Part shown: positions 1 to 10,636 of the stretch, one piece after another | Numbering within the stretch: position 1 is the stretch's first letter | Layout of the letters: each line of letters opens with the position of its first letter | NCBI GenBank assembly: GCA_001600875.1 | Contig: BCLD01000009.1 | Span: forward strand, 843,534 to 907,533 | Length of the DNA stretch: 64,000 nucleotides | Origin: Solicoccozyma terricola | Lineage: Eukaryota; Basidiomycota; Tremellomycetes; Filobasidiales; Piskurozymaceae | Direction of reading: 5' to 3' | Made by a program: the position numbers and the translations under genes | Notes under the pieces: generated by a model | Seen by the model: only the letters and a program-made list of their open reading frames with translations | The model's database searches: none | Told to the model about the DNA's origin: nothing

Positions 1-479
1 TCTCCTCCCTCCCGCTTCATGAATCTTCCTCAACCCCCTTTTCCTGCTTCCCATCCTTTTTACGATACTAGACGAACCGTGATCATTTACCACTTATAAT
101 GGCTTGATAGCCCCTCCCCACCTCTTCCTCACTTTTTTTTTTTTCTTCTTATCTAGTTCTATAGCTCTTTCTTCTTCTTCTCTTCTTCCGGTCGAGTGAT
201 GTGTCAGAAACGTATTAATCGAATGCGAATCCCTGACTGTGCCCTGCCCCTGCTGCCTACTGGCGTTTGTTTGTTTATTTGCTTTGTTTGTTTGTTTGTT
301 TACAATTCGACGACGCCATCTGCCCATACAAGTCGACAAATGCAGCATCAAAGGACCTATCTCTTTGTTGGCGACCAAGTATCGACACCATGCCATCATT
401 CCTTCCTCACAAACTACATTCCTACCCCCTCGTAGTCTCTCTCTCCTCGCCCCACCTCCTACCATAGCTCCCACCAACC
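1..479. other. Upstream/promoter region of the first gene
   Basis: No gene is recognisable. The stretch is pyrimidine-rich, with a T-run and CT-rich block at about 125-190 and a TTTG-type simple repeat at 265-301. This fits the promoter and 5' UTR of the gene starting at 480. Small open frames here are short and low-complexity. Confidence 0.5.
265..301. repeat. TTTG simple repeat
   Basis: Imperfect tandem TTTG tetranucleotide units lie just upstream of the first gene. This is a direct observation; no function is inferred. Confidence 0.8.
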
Positions 480-2606
480 ATGGACCTCCGTCGTCCATCA
501 TTCACCGATCCGAATAGAGCATCATCCTATCATTCCGGCTCCTCTGTCGAATCGACATCTGCACGATCCTCATCAAACTCTGATGCTTTACCGGATGTAG
601 ATGGAGTCGATGGTCAAAGGCTGAATGTCGGCCGGAGGAGAGATGAAGTTTTGGGTGGATATTCGAGGAGGATCGTCGGCGATGACGAGTTTGAACGAGG
701 AGTAGGGTTGTTGAGCTCTGTTGAGGGTGAGGGTATGAACATGGACGCACCACTGACGGGGAAAGGAAGAGGTGATGGTGCGGCGGTGGAGTCGGTGAGT
801 TTTTGTTTGCTGACGATCGATATTAGTAAGGCTCTGACAATCCCCCCTGTGTTCTGTCAGCATCAGATGCCACCTCTTACCATGCCCAAACGCTCCTCCT
901 CTCGTCAAGGTGTCTTGTCTTCCTTTCCTTCCACCGCGGGATACTCTCAAGATATACCTGGTCATAATACAACCGTGCCGATGCAGATATCCGTTGAACG
1001 TAGCAATATATTCGCTCCCATTGATACTACAGATTCTGGAGATACTTCGACTTCGACCTTGGGGTTGGGGGTTGGTGATGATCCCTTTGCCGTCGCGCCC
1101 AACCCATCACCGCGACGAGTACATGGTGTGCGGACATTTCGTACGCCGATGACTGAGGGGCCGTCATCAATTGTGGCTACATTGGCATCAACTTCCAGAA
1201 GACCAACTCATCAACCGAGTTTGGAGACAATTAAGACGTCGTCCACCATCTTGGTGCGGGATGAAATAATACCCGAGGATTCGGATGAAGAGCCTGTGGG
1301 AGTGATAGCTGCGCTGGAGAGCAACCAGAAGGACTTTGGAGACCTATACCCTGAGACGTCCGAGGCATTAAAGGCCATGGCTATCGTGAGTCGCGATTTT
1401 CGCGGAGGTTTGATCGGAGGTCCAAGCTCAAAATTCGATATTCAGCACCGACCAACCAGTCAGACTCCACGTCGTGCATCAAACATCGTCGTATCAACAT
1501 CCTCTACACCTCGTCAGAGACCAACAGCTCAACCAACTCGTAGACACACATCATTGACCATGCGCTACGCAATGGGAGATTCTACAGCTCCATCGGTCTC
1601 AAATCACGCCTACATCAATCATATCGACAGTGATGACGATCACTCGCGAGATGGGATGCCTACTATCGTACCCAAGACGTTCCCACGGACTTTCGTCTCG
1701 CCGAGAAGACGTACACGACCTCATCGACGACGAGCAGTCTCTGGTCCTGTGGATCTGGATTCTACCCGATTTGAATATCACGACGAAGATCAAGATATAT
1801 CTTTAGATGCTGATCCGCCGAAAGAATTGGAGTTGAGATTCCCTGTCATTTCGCCTAGGCGATCTTTATTACTTTCTCCTGGTGTGGAATCAGGTGCAGG
1901 ACGGTCGTCTACGAGTACGAATTGGAGTTCTACAACGGTGTCAAGGAACGCGAGTGCAGCATCTCGACTTGCCACCGAGTTCAGTTCGGAACCTTGGGTC
2001 AATGCCGATGATCCTGTCATGGACGAGATGTTGATGAACAGGGTTAGAGAGGAAGTTGAGGTCGTTCGCCGAAAGTCAGGCTTCAACGAGAAAAGCGAGT
2101 TGGGGAATGATGATGACTTGCGACAAGCAATGGTGGATGACGTGTTTCCGGCGAGCGATCGCTCAAACCTTGGAGCAGTACTCGTCGATGAACTGCGATC
2201 CCTCCGAGGGGAGGTGGGCGATCTTCGACATGAGGTTAGGGCTCTGGCGGGATCGAGAACTACGCAAGTTTCTCAGGATTCGGATCCGGTGAAGCCGATG
2301 ATGGTCGATGTGCCAGAACAAGATGAGATGACGATCGTAAGTCGACAAGCGACGGACTTTGACAGCCTTTCATTGATCCTCTCCATGAAACAGGTCCCTA
2401 ATCACCCTGAGATTTTGAAACTCATTCGAAAGCTAGATATCCTAGTCCATCATCTCCCTCGGGAGACCGATCCCGACATTTCGCAGCCCAACACGACCTC
2501 GAGGAATGGTGAACAAGTTTTCTCTACCAAGAATTTGGCTTTGCTGGGTCAGGTCATCGAGGATTGGGAGTGCGTGATCAGGGGCAGAGACAATGGAGTG
2601 CAGTGA
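480..2606 (+). CDS. Unrecognised Ser/Thr/Arg-rich protein with a short C-terminal coiled coil
   Basis: I do not recognise this protein. The frame is open from ATG 480 (good context, ACCATGG) to the TGA ending at 2606, 708 codons if unspliced. Two internal segments look like introns and both are multiples of three without a stop: 795-860 (66 nt, GTGAGT...CAG) and 2337-2393 (57 nt, GTAAGT...CAG). Removing both gives about 667 residues. The first 500 residues are low-complexity Ser/Thr/Pro/Arg-rich with many SPRR/TPR-like phosphosite-like patches. Around nt 2170-2260 a heptad-like stretch (VDELRSLRGEVGDLRHEV) suggests a short coiled coil. The C-terminal 90 residues look folded. It could be a cytoskeletal or signalling scaffold, but this is a guess. 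Confidence 0.65.
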   Translation: MDLRRPSFTDPNRASSYHSGSSVESTSARSSSNSDALPDVDGVDGQRLNVGRRRDEVLGGYSRRIVGDDEFERGVGLLSSVEGEGMNMDAPLTGKGRGDGAAVESVSFCLLTIDISKALTIPPVFCQHQMPPLTMPKRSSSRQGVLSSFPSTAGYSQDIPGHNTTVPMQISVERSNIFAPIDTTDSGDTSTSTLGLGVGDDPFAVAPNPSPRRVHGVRTFRTPMTEGPSSIVATLASTSRRPTHQPSLETIKTSSTILVRDEIIPEDSDEEPVGVIAALESNQKDFGDLYPETSEALKAMAIVSRDFRGGLIGGPSSKFDIQHRPTSQTPRRASNIVVSTSSTPRQRPTAQPTRRHTSLTMRYAMGDSTAPSVSNHAYINHIDSDDDHSRDGMPTIVPKTFPRTFVSPRRRTRPHRRRAVSGPVDLDSTRFEYHDEDQDISLDADPPKELELRFPVISPRRSLLLSPGVESGAGRSSTSTNWSSTTVSRNASAASRLATEFSSEPWVNADDPVMDEMLMNRVREEVEVVRRKSGFNEKSELGNDDDLRQAMVDDVFPASDRSNLGAVLVDELRSLRGEVGDLRHEVRALAGSRTTQVSQDSDPVKPMMVDVPEQDEMTIVSRQATDFDSLSLILSMKQVPNHPEILKLIRKLDILVHHLPRETDPDISQPNTTSRNGEQVFSTKNLALLGQVIEDWECVIRGRDNGVQ

Positions 2607-3154
2607 GGGATATCGGATGATCTATGTTGTCACCATGCTGTGGACATTATTAGACGGAAACCTACTCCCCGCCAAAAAAAAAAATGGCGAATCGGACAAC
2701 GCCGACCCGTTGTGGGATGGCACCCAGGGACCTACGTCCGCCGCCGATGGTTTCGCAGCAGTGGTGCCGCCCTCCGAAGTGGTGGTCAGGACTTGCCCAC
2801 AAGCTGTGCATGAACTCGGTGTGGTGCTGGCGGTTCCATGCTAGCTGCGAGGGACTCCATCGCTGTCGGCGGAGGATGTGTGATGATATGCACCGAGAAT
2901 CTCGAACAGTCTCCACGCGTCGCGCACTTACTTTCCTCCACCCTGATCGAGTAGATGTCGTAATTTATTTCTTGTGTACCCTTCATCTGATTCAATCACC
3001 GTCACTCACCACCACCGACGCCTGGTCATTCGTGAGACGCTCCGACGTTCGTGCCTCACATACAGCTCAGAGCATCGCCTTGCCAGTTCAGCCATCTCCA
3101 GTTGAAACATCGGTAGCCTCGTCTCGTCTCGTCTGGCGGCCAACCTCCTCCAAC
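2607..3154. other. Intergenic region before the ABC transporter
   Basis: These 548 bp between two same-strand genes hold no convincing gene. A long open frame on the plus strand (about 2684-3418) runs into the second ABC transporter exon in the wrong frame and is rejected as coding. The region probably holds the 3' UTR of the first gene and the promoter of the transporter. No clear regulatory motif was found. Confidence 0.5.
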
Positions 3155-6100
3155 ATGGGTTCGACCCGACTGGCGATATGTCCAGAGGGCTACTTTGTGA
3201 GCAGACAATCTGTCCCAACATTTTCTACAGCTGCTGAATCCGCGTCTCGTTTGACCTTCACCAGGATATCATCTCACCCTGCTCCTTTGCTTTCCTGCGT
3301 AGCATCGTTCCTTTATCCTTACTCGTCGTCTTTGCATTATCGTGTATCCCTATTCCCAACTCCATCCGTCGCAGATTCTCTCCGTACAGCATCATATTCC
3401 ACGATCAAGCCTCACTAGCTTCTCTCGCTCCATCCGACATCATCATCAAACGCAAAGGACCAGAAGTATGGAGGCAGTCATTGTTTGTGGGATTAGCAGC
3501 GGTACAGGCGGTCTTGTGGACGGGTCAAATGGGAGCGGAGATCGCTACGTTTGTGAATAGGCCCTGGAAAAGTAGTGCTTTTTCGAGCTGGTCAATTTGG
3601 AGCTCAGCTGTGACTGCGATGATTTGGGTGAGTTTGGGCAAGTTCGAGTGATCCCAAACAGCGAGCTCATCCTTGTATACTAGATATTCCTCACTTTCCA
3701 ACCTCTCTTCTACCCTTCTTGCAAACCTCGAATCTCAACAACCATACTCTACTTTACAGAGCTCATCTTTTCTTCAATGTCCCTGGCCGCATTCGCCTTT
3801 GAGACATATGTGACGAGGAGCATTCCATCATGGGTCACACCACAGGTCTTCGCTATGGATGTCGTGGGCGTTGTGCTCGGTGTCACCTTGATTGGATTGG
3901 TTATGGGACTAAGACTGGTGGAAGAGGAGGTCGTGCGGAGTGTGGTGAGTGGATGTATAGAATCAGAGGAACCGGATGTGGACATTACAGACGACTGAAT
4001 GCCGACCACTGGCTTCGCAGAACGCAGAACTGGAAGATAATACCACTTTATTCCAGTGGCTTACTTTTACCTGGGTGGATCCTCTCATCAAACTCGGATC
4101 GTCAAAGGACTTGACAGACGCGGAAGTACCCAACCTTTCACCCACTCAGACGACGGCGACATCGTTCAACCTTCTCCAGGCCATGACCGGCTCAAAACTA
4201 CTACATCGACTTGTCAAAGCCAACGCGTTTGACCTCTTTATGGATGCAGTTGGAACTGTAATCGCTTCGTTCTGTGCTTTCCTTTCGCCATACTTTATCA
4301 AGCAGATCTTGGAGGGCATCACGACGCCCACAAGGGAAAAAGTCGCTACGGCTTATATCTACGCCTGTTTAGCATTCGGCGTGTCGATTTTCAAGGCCTT
4401 GGTCGATTTGCAACATTTGTGGTATGGTCGACGAGCAAGTATTCGAATCAAGAACCAAATGATAGCAGCAGTGTACGACAAGGCTTTGCGTCGCAAAGAT
4501 GCAAGTGGAGTCATCGCTGAGAAGGAGAACAAGGATAATAAGGATGGTAAAGAGACAAAGGTCGAGGTGAAGAAATCTTCGGATTCTGGAAGGGTTGTCA
4601 ACTTGATGGCTTCGGATGCGAACAATGTTGCCAACACGATCAGTGGAATGTATTGGGTATATGGAGCTCCCGTGCAGATCGTGTTCGCACTGGGGTTCTT
4701 GTACAGTATGTTGGGATGGAGTGAGTCGACCAGTCCCCTCACCAAGGAGTCCGCGAACTCACCAAAAGGTTGTTTACAGGTGCTCTGGTGGGAATCTCCA
4801 CCATGATTTTCATGGCCCCTCTCAACAGGTATTTCGCTAGTCGAAGTCAAGCCGTCCGTTCTGTTTCTCCCTCACTCCTTTCCGGCGAATTTCTGATTCA
4901 TTGTTCCCTCCTTGTACAGCTCTCCGCGGCGCGCTCCAAGGCGACCGATCGCCGAATCCAGGTGATGAATGAAATCATATCTGCGATTCGTGTTATCAAA
5001 TTCTTCGCGTGGACGGACAAATATCGAGGAAAGGCAGCAGAAGCACGGAAGACCGAGTTGGACTGGAGTATCAAGCAGATGTGGAACTCGATGGGATATA
5101 TTCTCGTTTGGACGACTGGGCCACTTCTAGTCTCTACGATCTCGTTTGCTTTGTTCATTCTAGTTCAGAAAGGTGATTTGACGGTCAGCGTTGCTTTCAC
5201 GAGTGTAAGCCTGTTTGCACAGCTCAGACAGCCGGTGAGTAAGATGGATAGAGGACCAGCGGTACATGTCATTGACCAACCACTGGTCGAGGCCCTTTTG
5301 TTTCACAGCTCACCATCGTTCGTGAGTATATCGCGTGTGCGGCACTCTCAGCATGCTGGCTAATGAACTCCTTTGATATCGTCAGCTACGTTTTACCAAA
5401 TGATCCTGCGAGCTCTCGTCTCTCTGCAACGAATGGAAGATTTTCTTGATGAAGATGAGGTCGAGGATTGGGTCAGCTCCCTCAAGGCTCCGCACGTCTC
5501 ACCCGAGGAGGCTGCCGATACCAAGATCGGGTTTGAGCAAGCTTCTTTCCGATGGAACACTGGTGTCAACGTCAAAGCCGAACAAGAAAACAAGTCGACT
5601 GAGCAGCACGACGATGGAAACGGTACCACCACGCCACCGTTTGTCTTCGAGCTCTCTGATCTGGACGTCATTTTCCCCACCGGGAAGCTCAGCGTTATTT
5701 CTGGTCCTACCGGGGCTGGAAAGTCCGCCGTACTCGCCGCCCTTCTAGGTGAAATGGACTGCATCAGCGGACGAAGCTACCTGCCAAAGTACCCTCAGGT
5801 TGTAGATTCAGAGACTGGTCTCAAGAATTCGGTGGCCTATGCATCCCAGACCCCATGGTTGCAAAACATGAGTATCAAGCTGAATATTCTATTTGGTGAA
5901 CCGTACGATGAAGATCGCTACATAGCTACCGTTAAAGCTTGCGCTCTGGAGGCGGATTTCGATGCCCTGGACGACGGAGATGATACCGAAATTGGTAGCA
6001 AAGGCCTCGCACTCTCTGGGTTAGTGCAAGAATGGTGAAACCCAATTATACGCCGCTGATTTCTTTTCAACTCAAGAGGTCAAAAGGCGCGTGTCGCTCT

Positions 6101-8948
6101 CGCAAGAGCAGTCTACAGTCACACCCAGCATGTCCTTCTGGACGATGTTTTGGCAGCTGTTGATTCACACACGGGCCGTCATCTGTACGAGCGTTGTCTC
6201 AAGGGTGTGAGTATCGTGCTTGATTTGGACCGCACGACGCTTGCCGACTAATGTCGCTGCATTTAACAGCCTTTATTGAAAGGTCGTACGGTCATCTTAG
6301 TCACCCATCATCTCGAATTGCTCCTGCCAGGAACCGATTATCTCGTCCAGATCAACGACGGACGTGTAGAACAGCATGGAACTCCCGCTGCGCTCCGCGA
6401 GAAGGGTGTCTTGAACCAATTGGTCGCTCTCGAAGAGGCAAGTCTGGAGAAGCACGAGGCTATCTTGACCAAAGATGAAGTCGACAAGGAGGTCGTCGCG
6501 GTGGATGGAGAGACGACGGAGAACGGTAATGGCAAGCTTGCAAAGAAGAACAAAGTGGCTCGAAAGCTCGTCCAGGATGAGGACCGGGCCACCGGCCATG
6601 TGGAATGGGCTGCATATAAGCTGTATCTCGAAGCTTCCAGCTGGATAGTGTGGATCATCTGCGTAATCCTCCTGGTCCTACAGCAAGGTAGCAACGTTGG
6701 GGAACGACTTTGGCTCTCGATCTGGTCCTCGGCATATGTGGACTCCTTCAAGCCGCTACTCTTCACCGCCCTTTCCGCTACTCGTCACGCTGTCCCTCAC
6801 GATGCTCATCACGACGGCGTTGCGTATCACGTTGCTCAGCAGGCTTACATTGCTGCAGGGTGGACCAATACGACGATTACGAGCAAGGCCACAACCCAGA
6901 TCGTCGCTCAGTGGCCTAGCGCACAGGCCCATCCGGGGTACTATCTCGGCATCTACACAGCTATCACTATCGGTGGTGTCATTCTGGGTCTTCTGCAATC
7001 GATCAACTCATTCCTGGGTGGGTTGAAGGCGTGCCGGACGATCCACGATGGCATGCTCCAGAATGTGATGGGAAGCACGATCCGCTTCTTCGACACTACC
7101 CCAGCAGGCCGAATCATCAACCGATTTTCGCGAGATATCGAGACGATCGACGGCTCCTTGACCTCGTCTTTGCGTACAGTGCTTCAGCAGGTTGCCACCT
7201 TGATTGGATCTCTGGCTCTGGTGGCATCGATCGTCCCTGCTTTTTTACTTCCTGCTGCCTTCATTTCCTACGGTTACTATCGCCTATCTGTCGTCTACTT
7301 GTCGTGTACGCGAGATCTCAGGAGGATCGAGGCGACAAAGAGAAGTCCCATTTTCGGCGGATTTGCGGAATTGTTAGACGGTATAACTGTCGTTCGTGCT
7401 TACGGTGTGGAGGGCCAATTCCGTAGCACTCTTTTCAAGCAAGTCGATGGTGCTCAAGGCGCGTTCTACCACATGTGGATGGCGAACCGATGGCTCCTGG
7501 TGCGTATGGATTCGTTGGGCGCTGCAAGTGTGTTTTTCACGTCGATCTTGGCGCTCGCCGGTGCGGTGCCCGCTGGTCTTGCTGGTGTTGCCATCCTCTC
7601 GGCTCAGACCTTCGTCGAGGGATGTTACTGGATCTCGCGATTCTGGGGAGGTCTAGAGCAAGATTTCAACTCTGTTGAGCGAGCCAAGACATACCTTGAG
7701 CTTCCTCAGGAGCCACCTTCCACCATTGAAGGTCATCGTCCTCCAGCTTATTGGCCTTCTAGCACTACGACCAACTCTTTCCTTAGCTGCGAAAAGGTGT
7801 CCATCAAGTACGCTCCAGATTTGCCGAATGTTATCAACAAGGTTTCATTCGAGATCAAGGCGAGGGAGAAGATTGGATTGCTTGGGAGAACTGGTTCCGG
7901 GAAATCCACTATGGCTATGGGTGGGTTCAATTAGGCCGCCTTTTTGGCAAAGGTCACGCGGATGCTGATTGCGATCGTTGTGTTCTTTCCAGCCCTTCTT
8001 CGCTTCGTCGACCCTGCCGAAGGTCGCATCTTGATCGATGGCATCGACATCACTTCTATCGGTGTTGACGATTTGCGATCCCGAGTCACATACATCCCTC
8101 AAGACGCTGTACTCTTCTCTGGTACCATTCGTGAAAACCTCGACCCGTTCAATGAGTACAACGATGAAGAGATGCTAGAAGCTCTGCAAGCTGTGCATTT
8201 GAGAACGACGGATACACCTGCTCCTTCAAGGGTGCCGTCGGGGATGAGGCTTTCTGCTTTGGCGGAGGAGGAGGACCGCGGAGCGAGTAAGGCGGCGAGT
8301 ACGGTTGTTTCGACGATGCAGAGTAAGGTTACGTTGGACACTGAGGTGGCCAGCGGTGGAAGTAACTTTTCTCAGGGTCAGAGACAATTACTGGCGTGAG
8401 TGGGAGGTAGTTGACAGAGACGATCCAATGAGAAGAGTGCTCATTTATCCTGATAATATCACAGTATGGCTCGGGCTTTGTTGCGCAAGTCTAATCTGGT
8501 CATGTGAGTTCAAGTGGTAGTCACTGAGAAAGGAAAAAAGCATTCTAATCATCTTCCCATCCTACCCATTCAGCGCCGACGAAGCGACTGCGTCTATCGA
8601 TTTTGCAACCGACGAAGCCATTCAGTCGACCATCCGGACAGGGTTCAAGGACGCATGTGTCCTCACGATCGCACATCGAATCTCCTCGGTTATCGATTAT
8701 GATCGTCTACTCATCCTTGCTGGAGGTGAAATCGCGGAGTTTGACACTCCTATCAATTTGTTGAGAAAGGATGACTCGGTTTTCAAGGTGAGGTTGGGAG
8801 GTTGGATAGAGAGCACAGCAACTTGACCCGGCAACTGATCGATGGAATTTCCTAATAACAGTCATTTTGCGAGCAGAGTGGCCGATATCAGGAGCTGTTC
8901 AAAGCCGCTGAAGCCGCTGAGAAAGCCAAGGCTAGCATGTCAGGATAG
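3155..8948 (+). CDS. ABC transporter, class C (MRP/Ybt1-like full transporter)
   Basis: Proposed exons: 3155-3196, 3265-3627, 3684-3944, 4021-4720, 4780-4853, 4920-5234, 5309-5321, 5386-6019, 6077-6206, 6270-7920, 7993-8395, 8465-8503, 8574-8787, 8862-8948; 1,641 residues. It should export conjugated organic anions at a membrane (vacuole or plasma membrane), as ABCC proteins do. An N-terminal hydrophobic TMD0-like region precedes TMD1. NBD1 has Walker [10 protein letters not shown] near residue 695, signature LSGGQKARV and Walker B LLDDV, with Asp where the catalytic Glu normally sits; that degenerate site is typical of ABCC. NBD2 has GRTGSGKST near 1384, an [10 protein letters not shown] signature, ADEATASID with the Glu intact, and an H-loop TIAHR. 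Oddities: a 13-nt exon, a GTCCGT donor at 4854 and an AAG acceptor at 6076. The exact substrate cannot be read from sequence. Confidence 0.93.
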
Positions 8949-9111
8949 ATCGGGAGAGATGGAGAAGGATGGTTTCGACCATGTCTAGATAATTACATAT
9001 TTTTGTTTATTTCAAAAAATGAGTCATTATGACGTCACACTTTGAGAATGAGCCACGATATCATCCTAGACCACTAGGTATCTTCAACGTCTACTAGAGT
9101 CATACACAGAC

Positions 9112-10495
9112 ATGGCAACCCCGGACCTCGTCGCCATCCAGGCCTTCGCCGAGAAGATTGCCCTCGAGGTGAGTTTTGACCCAGCCTGCGGGCCGGCATC
9201 TGGATGATGAACTTGTTCACTTTCCACAGGCAGGCAAGATGATACGTGATGGACAAGCCAAGCGTTTTTCGCAAGACTCTGCTACTAAAGAAAAGCTGAA
9301 TTCGGTCGATCTGGTTACTGAAGTGGATCAAGCTGTTGAAGCATTCTTGATCAAGTCGATCGAGACGGAATATCCGAAACATAAGTTGTGAATGTCTGGT
9401 CTGGAGGGTGCCTCGATCTCGCCAAAGGCTGACATGACAACACAGTATTGGTGAAGAGACGTACACCGGACAGGAGCTGTCTGATGAGCCAACATGGATC
9501 TGGTGAGGCATTCTTCAGAAGAGGTGTCGGACCTGAGGGCTCAACTTCAGTCAACTTGTTGATGCTCGATACAGTGACCCAATCGACGGCACCACCAACT
9601 TCGTCAGGCTATCATCAGCACGAAAGCCAGACAACCTCTGACTGACTTTATGTCTCTCACCCAGGTTCACGGCTTTCCTATGGTTTGTTGCTCCATCGGC
9701 GTAACTATCAACAAACTTCCTGTCGTCGGCGTCATCTACAACCCATTTCTCGACCAATTATTTTCCGCGAGAACTGGCGGTGGTTCCTTCTTGAACAAGA
9801 GAACATCTCTCCCTATCACTGGAGATGCAAGACCTCTTGTTTCACTCGGCGAGGCTCTTCTCGGTGTTGAATGGGGTAGTAGTCGTATGCCTCCAGCCAT
9901 CGAGAAAAAAGCGAACTTGTACAAGAAACTGGCAGCAGACCCGAAGGGCGTCCCAGGTGGAAAGTTTGCTCATTCGTTGAGAAGTATTGGAAGTGCGGCT
10001 CTGAATATTTGCTTGGTTGCGAGTGGTGGAATGGATACGTGAGTGTGCGGGCTCCTCTTCAATGCCAAAACATCTATCTAATGGGCTACGGAGGGTTTTA
10101 TCAGGTATCACGAAATCGGTTGCTGGCCGTGGGACGTTTGCGTGAGCTCAAACCCTGGAGCAGGATAAGCGAATATCTTCTTGACTTTGAACGTTGCTAT
10201 CTTTCTCAGGCCGGCATCGTCATTCTCCAGGAAGCAGGCGGTGCAGCCTTCGGGGCAAAGGGAACTGAAATGAACGGTCTTGTCACTGGCGAGCTTTTGA
10301 CAGGTCGGAAGTACTTTTTCATCAGAGGTCTGCCTGATACCGCGGTGAGAATAAGGCAGGACAGCTGCTTGGCTGGCCGTCCATGTGCTGATATTGGTTT
10401 TTTTTTTTTTTTTAAATCAGTCGGAGTCTGGGAAGGATGCTCAAATCAGATTTGCAAAGGAGTACCTTGAAACCGTGGACGAATGGGATCCTTGA
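9112..10495 (+). CDS. INM1: Inositol-1-monophosphatase
   Basis: Exons: 9112-9168, 9230-9387, 9446-9502, 9575-9602, 9665-10038, 10105-10141, 10210-10344, 10421-10495; 306 residues, normal for the family (about 280-310). The enzyme hydrolyses myo-inositol phosphate to inositol with Mg2+ in the cytosol, feeding phosphoinositide synthesis. The metal-binding signatures are visible: GEE after KHKF, DPIDGTTNFVHGFP assembled across two splice junctions, and WPWDVCAGIVILQEAGG near the C-terminus. Introns use GTGAAT and GTCAGG donors as well as GTGAGT. It lies 163 bp after the ABC transporter on the same strand and converges on MDM34, with 141 bp between stop codons. The family assignment is strong; the gene symbol follows yeast usage. 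Confidence 0.93.
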
Positions 10496-10636
10496 TCGAG
10501 CTGCTGTTGACTGACTATCTTCGCCACGAATTGCAAATGAAAACATGACATGCGCAATGCAATGATACACGTAGCAATGATGAGCAGTGAATACAACGGT
10601 AGAGAATGTCCACTCCATCCTGAGGGGATCAATCTC

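Noticed and set aside
2684..3418. Plus-strand open frame of 244 codons
   Set aside because: It overlaps the second ABC transporter exon in a different frame, has no motif, and that exon's own frame encodes recognisable membrane segments.
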